DNA of 64,000 bases from UBA3478 sp036782715 (GTDB lineage Bacteria > Bacteroidota > Bacteroidia > Flavobacteriales > Flavobacteriaceae). Where the stretch lies: the NCBI GenBank assembly GCA_036782715.1, contig DAIPYN010000003.1:1-64000 (forward strand). Direction: 5' to 3'. This document shows positions 35,047 to 43,048 of this stretch, piece after piece. The stretch's first letter is position 1, and each line of letters begins with the position of its first letter. Under the pieces are notes generated by a model. The model did no database searches. It worked only from the letters and a program-made list of their open reading frames with translations, and was not told the DNA's origin. Position numbers and translations under genes: made by a program.

Positions 35047-37277
35047 CAAGAAACCAATTCATATCATCCTTACCTAAAAACCTTTTCGCAGGGTTTGTAG
35101 TGTCTCTTATTGCCTTGCCTTTAGGTTTAAGCCTGGCTGTAGCAAGTGGAATGCCGGCCACGGCAGGTATTGTATCTGCTGTTGTAGGGGGTGTCGTGGT
35201 TGCGCTTCTGGGCGGGTCTTACGTTACCATCTCTGGGCCCGGATATAGTCTGGTAGTAGTACTTCTTACCGCAGTTACCACCCTGGGTGGGGGCGATCTT
35301 TTTCTAGGCTATACCCATACCCTTGCAGCAATTACGATTGCTGGGGTTCTAATCACCCTATTAGGGGTTTTACGAATGGGAAAACTAGCAGAGTTTTTTC
35401 CTGCCTCTGCCATTGAAGGGATGTTAGCTGCTATTGGCCTTAGCCTGCTGGTAAAACAGTTCCCCATTATGCTGGGGCTTGAAGCCGGGGACGGAAACCC
35501 TCTAATTAAATTATTCAAACTCCCTTTGATCTTTGCTGAATTTGTTCAATCTGCACCTGAATCGGCATCAACACTAGCTGCCGGGTTGTTGGGAATCGTT
35601 TCTCTGGTTATTCTACTGTTCAATTCGTCTATTCGAAACCGATATTATCAACAAATTCCCTCTCCTATGTGGGTGATTCTCTTGGCGGTTGGCTATAGTT
35701 ACTACTGTCAGCTAAGAGGGATAGAAAACCCGATTCGACCCGAACTCTTTATTCAGCTTCCTGATTCGGTAGAAAGCATGATTTATCATCCGAACTTTGA
35801 TTTAATCAATTCTTGGGGGCTTTGGTCGGTGGCCATTACTATTGCGGTAATCGGTAGTGTAGAATCTCTTTTATCCATTAAAGCGGTAGACAACCTAGAT
35901 CCTCAAAGAAGAAGGTCTAACGCAAACAAAGATCTTCGGGCGCTTGGTGTTGCTACAGCAATTAGTGGGTTTTTCGGAGGGCTTAACGTGGTTACTGTGA
36001 TTTCGAGAAGTTCAGTGAATGTTACCCAGCAAGCCAACAATCGGTCGTCGAACTTTTTTCATGGAGTATTTCTGCTTTTGTTTATTCTATTCTTCAGCAA
36101 GCTTCTAAATCGGGTTCCGCTTTCTGCGCTTGCCGCTATTTTGGTCTATACAGGGTATAAATTAGCTCACCCCCTCAAGTTAGTTGCAGCAGCAAAAGTT
36201 GGGAAAGAACAATTGCTCATTCTTGTAGCAACCTCTCTTATTACTTTAAGCACCAATATTATAACAGGAATTCTTCTCGGTACTCTAATCACCCTACTAT
36301 CTCATTTTATTATCACGAGAAGGCCTTTGCTTTTTTTATTGCATCTCTTTCAACCCAACGTTCTTGCATTTAAAGAGAAGGACACCGACTCTTACTATGT
36401 TAGTGTTAAATACTTTTGTTCGTTCTTAAATCTCTTCAAACTCAAGTCAAAACTAGACGCCATCGGTTCAACAAAAACGGTTGTTATTGATTTTTCGCTC
36501 TGTGAATTCGTAGACCACAGCGCCATGCAAACCGTTGAGAATTATATTGCCTCCTTTGAGAAAAAAGGAGGTAAGGTTTCAACTATTGGGCTTGATCTTC
36601 ACGGCGCGAGTTCTTCTCACCCCTTTGCCGTTAGAAATCTGGCAACAGAAAATACGCTTGGTTCTATAGAAAAACTGTTTAGCCGCAGACAAGAGAACCT
36701 ATCTAAAATGTCAAAAGAATACGGTTGGGAATACTGTGCTAAAAACCAGCCCATAGACCCTTCTTTATATCAGTTTCTGTTTTTTGAAACTAAGCCTATT
36801 GTTCAGATTTACAATACTCTTGTTGATCCTACATCCAACGGGGTGGTACAAGACATCGTTTTCAATGAAGGAGAATTTATTGCTCGCGAATCGGCCAGAG
36901 TAACTGCACTTACTATTAAGCTAGAAAACAGCATACCTTCTTTCGTATTAGACAAAGAAGGTTTGTTAGACCGACTAAATGCAATTGCAGGGTTTGGGGA
37001 TTTAACCGTCGAGGGTCACAACTATTTTAATCGCAAATTTCACCTGAGTGGATCTCAACCTGATAAAATTAGAAGTCTCTTTAGTAAAGAGCTTATTTTC
37101 TTAATCGAGAGTAGTCCTATATACCTTATCGAGTCTAGCGGTAGTGAACTGCTCATACTTAAAAAAGACCGACTACTGAGCCCAACAGAAGTAAAGGCTT
37201 TGGTTTATTTCGGGCGTGAACTATTAGAAACACTAGCATGCAACTCCATATCATCGAATCGGGAAATTTCAAACTAG
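35043..37277 (+). CDS. SulP-family anion transporter with STAS domain and C-terminal extension
   Basis: A 744-residue inner-membrane protein. The membrane domain (about residues 1-430) has the SulP start KNLFAGFVVSLIALPLGLSLA and the loop GGSYVTISGPGYSLVV. A STAS domain follows (about 450-540; VVIDFSLCEFVDHSAMQTVE). About 180 further residues follow with no family I recognise. SulP proteins carry sulfate, bicarbonate or other anions; the substrate here is unknown. The gene starts inside the universal stress protein stop, and its last 40 bases overlap the next gene in a different frame. Confidence 0.92.
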   Translation: MTRNQFISSLPKNLFAGFVVSLIALPLGLSLAVASGMPATAGIVSAVVGGVVVALLGGSYVTISGPGYSLVVVLLTAVTTLGGGDLFLGYTHTLAAITIAGVLITLLGVLRMGKLAEFFPASAIEGMLAAIGLSLLVKQFPIMLGLEAGDGNPLIKLFKLPLIFAEFVQSAPESASTLAAGLLGIVSLVILLFNSSIRNRYYQQIPSPMWVILLAVGYSYYCQLRGIENPIRPELFIQLPDSVESMIYHPNFDLINSWGLWSVAITIAVIGSVESLLSIKAVDNLDPQRRRSNANKDLRALGVATAISGFFGGLNVVTVISRSSVNVTQQANNRSSNFFHGVFLLLFILFFSKLLNRVPLSALAAILVYTGYKLAHPLKLVAAAKVGKEQLLILVATSLITLSTNIITGILLGTLITLLSHFIITRRPLLFLLHLFQPNVLAFKEKDTDSYYVSVKYFCSFLNLFKLKSKLDAIGSTKTVVIDFSLCEFVDHSAMQTVENYIASFEKKGGKVSTIGLDLHGASSSHPFAVRNLATENTLGSIEKLFSRRQENLSKMSKEYGWEYCAKNQPIDPSLYQFLFFETKPIVQIYNTLVDPTSNGVVQDIVFNEGEFIARESARVTALTIKLENSIPSFVLDKEGLLDRLNAIAGFGDLTVEGHNYFNRKFHLSGSQPDKIRSLFSKELIFLIESSPIYLIESSGSELLILKKDRLLSPTEVKALVYFGRELLETLACNSISSNREISN

Positions 37278-38074
37278 ACGGAGGGGCTATGTTTGGGGTT
37301 GTTCCCAAAGGCCTTTGGCAAAGAACTAATCCGGCAGACAACAACAATCAAATCGACCTCGCTGCTCGATGCTTGCTTGTTGAAACAAGCGATCAATTAA
37401 TTCTGGTAGATACCGGAATGGGGGACAAACAAAGTGAAAAATTCTTTTCCCACTACGGGTTGTGGGGTGATCATAGTCTTGAAAAAAGCCTCCTTGAAAA
37501 AGGGTTTCACCCTGACCAAATCACCGATGTCCTTCTTACCCACCTTCATTTTGATCATGTTGGAGGAGCTGTATTTCGAACACCGAAAGGTGAACTTAAG
37601 CCGCGTTTTAAAAATGCCAATTATTGGACCTCTGAAGAACACTGGAATTGGGCAATGAATCCTAACCTCAGAGAAAAAGCCTCCTTTCTAGAAGAGAACT
37701 TAATCCCTTTAAAAGAATCTGGCCAGCTTTGCTTTATAAATGCCAACACGAATTTTCCGTTCGAACTTAGATATTTTGACGGGCATACCGAAAAACAAGT
37801 GCTTCCTCTCATACCCTATCGTGGTAATAAAATATTCTTTACTGGAGACCTAATCGCCACTGCTGGGCACTTGCCAATTCCTTATGTGATGAGCTTTGAT
37901 ATGCGCCCACTTCTAACCTTAAAAGAGAAATCTAATTTCTTGGAAGAAGCCTTGAAAAACAATTATCTTTTGCTCTTCGAACACGATGCTCACAACGAGC
38001 TTATTTCTCTCAAACAAACAGAGAAAGGAATTCGTTTAAATCAGTCCTTTCGATTCAATGAATATTTTGAATAA
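37238..38074 (+). CDS. Metallo-beta-lactamase-fold hydrolase
   Basis: A 278-residue soluble enzyme with the MBL zinc motif H-x-H-x-D-H (H102, H104, D106, H107 in THLHFDHVGG) and a later FTGDL ligand segment. Family members hydrolyse varied esters or thioesters; the substrate is not evident. The start MQLHIIESGNFKLDGGAM matches relatives well, so the 40-base overlap with the SulP gene is real. The next gene overlaps its 3' end by 17 bases, or not at all if that gene starts at 38076. Confidence 0.9.
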   Translation: MQLHIIESGNFKLDGGAMFGVVPKGLWQRTNPADNNNQIDLAARCLLVETSDQLILVDTGMGDKQSEKFFSHYGLWGDHSLEKSLLEKGFHPDQITDVLLTHLHFDHVGGAVFRTPKGELKPRFKNANYWTSEEHWNWAMNPNLREKASFLEENLIPLKESGQLCFINANTNFPFELRYFDGHTEKQVLPLIPYRGNKIFFTGDLIATAGHLPIPYVMSFDMRPLLTLKEKSNFLEEALKNNYLLLFEHDAHNELISLKQTEKGIRLNQSFRFNEYFE

Positions 38075-39653
38075 AATGAAAAACACCTTTTGGCGATACT
38101 TTTTTGTCTTAACATCATCAGCCCTCTGGGTTGGTTGCTCTTCTACTAGAATTTTTAAGGATGAAACTCCTATTAAGGTATCCTCAATAACTGAACGAAA
38201 AACCTTCAGCGACGAAGAAAAAAAACGTTGGTTTTTCTCAGACCCCCTCTTAGATACCTTGCCTGGAATTTCCTTTGAAAAAACTAAGGAGGTTGTTGGT
38301 AATCGTAAAACTTCAGAAGTGATCGTTGCTATCGTTGATTCAGGAGTAGATATCAATCACCCTCTTTTCGATGATAAGCTCTGGATAAACGAAGACGAAA
38401 TCCCAGGCAACAATATCGACGACGACGCCAACGGTTTTGTGGATGACGTTAATGGATATAATTTCCTAGGGGAGAGTTACTATGAGCAAATGGAGTACGT
38501 TAGAATGATCGCAAAAGAAATTGGTGAAGAGAAACAATTAAAAAGAGCGCGCATTATTCTAGAAAAAGAACTGCCAAAAGCAGAAGAAAACAAGAGACAA
38601 TACAAGCGAATTTATGAGTTGGCCAAAACCGCTGTTGACACCCTATCTGTTCTATTAAACGACCGTCAATTTAACACTGAATCCCTTAGAAGGTTTACGC
38701 CTGAATCAGCGTTTATTGCTCAGCAAAAAGCCTTGGCTCTTCAATTTTTGAGTTATACCGATCGTGCTGATTTATTGATCAAAGACCTTTTTGAGGGCGT
38801 AACTTATTACACTGAACGGTCTGACTATAATCTGAATGTAAATCATGAGGGTAGAAAGGTCGTTGGAGACGATCCTTACGATATTACTGATACCGATTAC
38901 GGTAATGGAAACGTTATCAACCGCGTAATAGAAGAATCTCATGGAACCCATGTGGCTGGAATTGTCTCTCAAATAGCTCCTTTTGCAAAGCTTATGGTTT
39001 TAAGAACCGTGCCTGCAGGCGATGAATATGATAAGGATGTTGCACTAGCTATTCGATACGCGGCAGATAATGGTGCGAGAATTATTAACTGTAGTTTCGG
39101 AAAATCCTTTTCTCCCTATCGAAAATGGGTTGAAGAAGCTATTTCATACGCTGAAGATAAAGGAGCGTTAATTGTACATGCAGCGGGTAATGAATCTGAA
39201 GATTTAGACGTATTGAAAAACACAAATTATCCTGACGATCAGCCCAATTTTAATACCGAATTCGCTTCTAATTTTATTTCTGTCGGGGCGCTTGCCCCCT
39301 ATTTCAACCAAGGATTAATTGCCGACTTCTCAAATTATGGGAAAGAAAAAGTCGATTTATTCGCGCCAGGAGAAGATATTTACTCGAGTATGCCTAACGG
39401 TGTATTTGCCTATCAAGGGGGTACTTCGATGGCTGCACCTGTCGTTTCTGGAATAGCTGCGTGGATCGCTGCCTATTTCCCAAAACACCAAGGATCTGAT
39501 CTTAAAAAGATTCTAATGGATAGCAGCATTAGACTTCCTATCAACGTATTAAGTCCCGATAATGAAGGAATCAACTCTTTTACTCGATTCAGTAAGTCTG
39601 GTGGTATTGTAAATTTGTATAACGCGTTATTATTAGCTCAAAATAGAAACTAG
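38058..39653 (+). CDS. S8 family serine peptidase, lipoprotein
   Basis: A subtilisin-type protease anchored by a lipobox cysteine (ALWVGCSS, about residue 27). The catalytic triad is complete: D94 in AIVDSGVDINHP, H295 in ESHGTHVAGI and S457 in GGTSMAAPV. About 200 residues separate D from H, far more than in simple subtilisins. Much of this insert is helical and lysine/glutamate-rich (about residues 140-250), perhaps for substrate gating. An ATG at 38076 is an alternative start. It lies one base before the M1 peptidase gene, so the two are one unit. Confidence 0.93.
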   Translation: MNILNKMKNTFWRYFFVLTSSALWVGCSSTRIFKDETPIKVSSITERKTFSDEEKKRWFFSDPLLDTLPGISFEKTKEVVGNRKTSEVIVAIVDSGVDINHPLFDDKLWINEDEIPGNNIDDDANGFVDDVNGYNFLGESYYEQMEYVRMIAKEIGEEKQLKRARIILEKELPKAEENKRQYKRIYELAKTAVDTLSVLLNDRQFNTESLRRFTPESAFIAQQKALALQFLSYTDRADLLIKDLFEGVTYYTERSDYNLNVNHEGRKVVGDDPYDITDTDYGNGNVINRVIEESHGTHVAGIVSQIAPFAKLMVLRTVPAGDEYDKDVALAIRYAADNGARIINCSFGKSFSPYRKWVEEAISYAEDKGALIVHAAGNESEDLDVLKNTNYPDDQPNFNTEFASNFISVGALAPYFNQGLIADFSNYGKEKVDLFAPGEDIYSSMPNGVFAYQGGTSMAAPVVSGIAAWIAAYFPKHQGSDLKKILMDSSIRLPINVLSPDNEGINSFTRFSKSGGIVNLYNALLLAQNRN

Positions 39654-39654
39654 T

Positions 39655-41487
39655 ATGAAAAAGCTTTTTGCTCTTCTTTTCAGTCTTTCATTTTTAGCCT
39701 CTGCGGCTCAAAAGCAACCAGGATATTGGCAACAAGAAATAAGCTACCAAATGAATGTAGATGTGAATGTAGAAGATTACACCTACACAGGGACTTCAAA
39801 GGTGGTTTATACCAACAACTCTCCTGAAAGCTTAGATCGTGTGTTTTTTCACTTGTATTTCAATGCATTTCAACCGGGGAGTGATATGGATCATCGCTTA
39901 CAATCGATAGCAGATCCAGATTCTAGAATGGTCGATGAAAATAAATTTAGTCGTATCGCCCAACTTTCTGATAATGAGAAAGGCTTTCTACATGTTTCTA
40001 ATGTGACTCAAAATGGAGGGGTAACGCTTGATATAGAAGAGGAAGAAACTATTTTAGTGGTTCATCTTAGTGAGCCATTAAAACCAGGGAAGCAGACGAT
40101 ACTGGAATTCGACTTTCAAGGCCAAGTTCCTTTACAAATTCGTCGATCTGGAAGAAATAGTAAAGAAGATATTGCTTTATCTATGAGTCAGTGGTATCCA
40201 AAAATGGTTGAATATGACTTTGAAGGTTGGCACGCTTACCCCTATATCGCTAGAGAATTTCATGGTGTCTGGGGTGATTTCGATGTAACCCTACATATCG
40301 ATAAATCTTACACTGTTGCCGCTAGTGGATACCTTCAAAACCCCGATGAAATCGGTCATGGCTATAGTGAAGTTGAACCTAAAATAAAGCGTAAACAAAA
40401 AAAGCTCTCTTGGCATTTCATAGCTCCAAATGTTCACGACTTTATGTGGGCTGCTGACCCTGACTATGTTCACGATCAATTAATCACAGAAGATGATGTA
40501 ACCCTACATTTCTTTTATAAAAACAAAGAAGAGCTAGCAGTAAACTGGAAGGCATTACAGCTTAAAACTGCTGATGCAATGAAATACTTCAATACGCATA
40601 TAGGCCCTTACCCCTACAAACAATACAGTGTTATTCAAGGTGGTGATGGTGGTATGGAATATGCTATGGGAACATTAATTACTGGTGAAAGAAGTTTCTC
40701 TAGTCTAGTAGGAGTAATGGTTCATGAATTAGCTCACTCCTGGTTTCAGCATGTACTAGCTACTAACGAAGGAAAGCACGCTTGGATGGATGAAGGTTTT
40801 ACTTCGTATATATCAAGTTGGTGTATGAATGAGATTATGGATCGTAAAAACGAACAACCTTACTTATCAAGTTATAGGGGCTACTATAGTTTAGTAAAAT
40901 CAGGTAATGAACAACCTTTAACCACTCACTCTGATCGATATAATTTCAATTATACCTACAGTATTGGTGCTTACTCTAAAGGTTCGATTTTTCTGTCTCA
41001 ACTAGGTTATATTATCGGAGAAGAAGCACTAGCTCAAACCTTAAAGAATTATTATTCAAATTTTAAATTTACCCACCCTACCCCTACAGATATTATTAGA
41101 ACGGCTGAAAAAATAAGTGGAATGCATTTAGGTTGGTACCTTCAAGATTGGACACAAACCACTAACACCATCGATTATGCGATTGATGAAGTTTCTGACA
41201 ATGATCAAAATACCGTAGTTACTATAAATAGAAAGGGTACAATGCCGATGCCTTTAGATATTGTCGTAACTCTTAAAAATGGTAATCAATTAAACTATTA
41301 TATCCCTTTGACTGAAATGCGTGGTGAAAAGAAATCAGAACAGATTACCGTTTTAGCAGACTGGAGCTGGGCTAAACCTTCTTATTCTTTCACTTTAGAA
41401 AGTCTTGATATTGATAAAATAGAAATCGATCCAACAGGCCGCATGGCAGATATTGATAAGGAAAATAATGTCTACCAAGCTCCCTAA
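39655..41487 (+). CDS. M1 family metallopeptidase
   Basis: An exported zinc aminopeptidase-like enzyme of 610 residues. It has a signal peptide ending near SAAQ, an N-terminal beta domain, and a gluzincin domain. That domain carries the exopeptidase motif GGMEYAMG (about residues 332-339) and the zinc site HELAHSW (H357, H361) with E380 in MDEGFTSY. It follows the S8 peptidase by one base. Its end overlaps rnpA by 20 bases. The two peptidases may act on the same periplasmic or surface peptides. Confidence 0.93.
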   Translation: MKKLFALLFSLSFLASAAQKQPGYWQQEISYQMNVDVNVEDYTYTGTSKVVYTNNSPESLDRVFFHLYFNAFQPGSDMDHRLQSIADPDSRMVDENKFSRIAQLSDNEKGFLHVSNVTQNGGVTLDIEEEETILVVHLSEPLKPGKQTILEFDFQGQVPLQIRRSGRNSKEDIALSMSQWYPKMVEYDFEGWHAYPYIAREFHGVWGDFDVTLHIDKSYTVAASGYLQNPDEIGHGYSEVEPKIKRKQKKLSWHFIAPNVHDFMWAADPDYVHDQLITEDDVTLHFFYKNKEELAVNWKALQLKTADAMKYFNTHIGPYPYKQYSVIQGGDGGMEYAMGTLITGERSFSSLVGVMVHELAHSWFQHVLATNEGKHAWMDEGFTSYISSWCMNEIMDRKNEQPYLSSYRGYYSLVKSGNEQPLTTHSDRYNFNYTYSIGAYSKGSIFLSQLGYIIGEEALAQTLKNYYSNFKFTHPTPTDIIRTAEKISGMHLGWYLQDWTQTTNTIDYAIDEVSDNDQNTVVTINRKGTMPMPLDIVVTLKNGNQLNYYIPLTEMRGEKKSEQITVLADWSWAKPSYSFTLESLDIDKIEIDPTGRMADIDKENNVYQAP

Positions 41488-41827
41488 ACAGTTAAAATTA
41501 AAGTCTGAAAAACAAATTAGCCTCTTATTTAAAGAGGGTAAAAGTTTTACGACTTATCCATTGCGTTTTCATTATATCATCAACGAAAACCTGGATTCTA
41601 AAGTTTTATTTTCTGCTCCTAAACGGTTATTTAAAAAAGCGATTGATCGAAACAGAGCAAAACGAATTCTTAGAGAGGGGTATAGAAAACATGAACGATT
41701 TAAAGAATATCCGATACACCTAGCTATAAGTTATTTAGCTACAGCTGATTTAGAACAGTCAGATAAAATTACAGTGGCTCTAAATAAGGGATTAGGACAA
41801 CTTGATTCTCATTTTGAAGTGAGGTAA
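41468..41827 (+). CDS. rnpA: Ribonuclease P protein component
   Basis: The protein subunit of RNase P, which trims the 5' ends of tRNAs. The RNR box AIDRNRAKRILREGYRKH and FSAPKRLFKKA identify it. The start MSTKLPKQLKLKSEKQI was chosen as the family start; a longer frame adds five residues. In many bacteria rnpA sits with rpmH near dnaA, but here it is the last gene behind two peptidases, overlapping the first of them by 20 bases. It is convergent with the GNAT gene, overlapping by 36 bases. Confidence 0.95.
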   Translation: MSTKLPKQLKLKSEKQISLLFKEGKSFTTYPLRFHYIINENLDSKVLFSAPKRLFKKAIDRNRAKRILREGYRKHERFKEYPIHLAISYLATADLEQSDKITVALNKGLGQLDSHFEVR

Positions 41828-42223
41828 ATTATCCTCGAAATAACGTTCTCCTTCAGCTACAAATCCAAAATCTGCGTAAAACTTCAAAAGGTATTCTTGT
41901 GCAGATATAACAATATCTTTATTCGGATATAATAATTTACATTGCTTGATTGCTTCATTCATCAAATGAATACCATAACCTTCCCTTCTAACAGATGCAG
42001 AAGTAAGCACCCTACCAATATGACAATACTCTTTTGATTCGTATAAGCGGGCATAAGAAATAATTTGACCTTCTTTTTTATCGTATAAATGATAGGCACT
42101 GTAATCTTGACCATCAGGGTCTAAATAATTACAGTCTTGTTCAATAACAAATACCTCTGCCCTAAGTTTTAATATTTCATAGAGTTCAGTACTATCTAAT
42201 TCCTTAAAAGATTTTAATTCCAT
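41792..42223 (-). CDS. GNAT family N-acetyltransferase (ElaA-like)
   Basis: A 143-residue acetyltransferase. Strand-helix blocks LYEILKLRAEVFVIEQDC and SARLYESKEYCHIGRVLTSASVRREGYGIHLMNEAI carry the acetyl-CoA loop (R-R-x-G-Y-G). The closest named relative by layout is ElaA. The substrate is unknown. It probably shares a message with rpiB, ending two bases after it starts on the same strand. Confidence 0.85.
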   Translation of the reverse strand: MELKSFKELDSTELYEILKLRAEVFVIEQDCNYLDPDGQDYSAYHLYDKKEGQIISYARLYESKEYCHIGRVLTSASVRREGYGIHLMNEAIKQCKLLYPNKDIVISAQEYLLKFYADFGFVAEGERYFEDNLPHFKMRIKLS

Positions 42224-42225
42224 CT

Positions 42226-42648
42226 CTAAATCTTTTCTACTCTATTTTGATGTCTACCACCCTCAAAAGGAGTGGTTAAAAAGGTATTTATCATTTCAAT
42301 AGCAACTTCTTCTGAAACAAAACGCGCTGGAATGGCTAATATATTGGCATTATTATGGCTTCTGGCTAAAGCTGCTAATTCAGTATTCCAACATAAGGCA
42401 GATCGAACTTTAGGGTATTTGTTAACTACCATATTTACACCATTACCACTACCACAAATTACGATGGCAAGATCAACTTTATTTTCTTGTATTGACTTAC
42501 CCACCGGATGAGCAAAATCAGGATAATCCACTGATTCATTTTGATCAGTGCCATAATTCACAACTTCTATATTTCGACCCTCAAGTAGGTTGACTATTTT
42601 TTTCTTAAGATCAGATCCGGCATGATCATTTCCAATGGCTAGTTTCAT
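42226..42648 (-). CDS. rpiB: Ribose 5-phosphate isomerase B
   Basis: Interconverts ribulose- and ribose-5-phosphate in the pentose phosphate pathway. The RpiB/LacA/LacB signatures are MKLAIGNDHAGSDLKKKI, YPDFAHPVGKSI and VICGSGNGVNMVVNK, where the usual active-site cysteine lies in ICGSGNG. The 140-residue length is standard. It precedes the GNAT gene on the minus strand by two bases. The AT-rich 400-base gap on its upstream side must contain its promoter. Confidence 0.95.
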   Translation of the reverse strand: MKLAIGNDHAGSDLKKKIVNLLEGRNIEVVNYGTDQNESVDYPDFAHPVGKSIQENKVDLAIVICGSGNGVNMVVNKYPKVRSALCWNTELAALARSHNNANILAIPARFVSEEVAIEMINTFLTTPFEGGRHQNRVEKI

Positions 42649-43048
42649 GTTAAAAACAATATTTTGATTGTTGATAGGTAGTTAATAGATGCTAATAACT
42701 AGCATTATGATTATTAAAGCAATAAATGTAATGCGATATTTTGAGGTAGAAAGCAAGACTTATTTATTCTCTTTTTTCTACTCATAATCAAAACAAGATT
42801 TACAGTTATTAACGTTAAAACACTACTAAAAGAATTAAAATAGAATTGTTAATTACGTATTTAAAAGCGTTAAAAACTAATCTAAATAATTGATTATCAA
42901 AATATTTATTTCAATGCAATAGTTTAAAACTTCTGATAAGTTATAAAATCAATTTTTTAATTAAATAGTTATTGTAGCTACTAACAAACAATAATAAACC
43001 CCATATCTTCGAAAAGAATTAAATAAAAAAAAAGAGGTTATTAACTAG
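42649..43048. other. AT-rich 400-base intergenic region
   Basis: This is the longest gap without a gene in the window, between divergent rpiB and rnr. It is very AT-rich. I see no open frame of note, no tRNA, no clear TTG/TAnnTTTG promoter pair and no DnaA box (TTATCCACA). It includes scattered TTAA and CGTTAAAA words. It must contain promoters for rpiB and rnr. Confidence 0.6.

Noticed and set aside
42649..43048. AT-rich gap as the replication origin itself
   Set aside because: No DnaA boxes (TTATCCACA or close) or repeated 9-mers were seen, and dnaA is not in the window. Nearness to parS alone is not enough.
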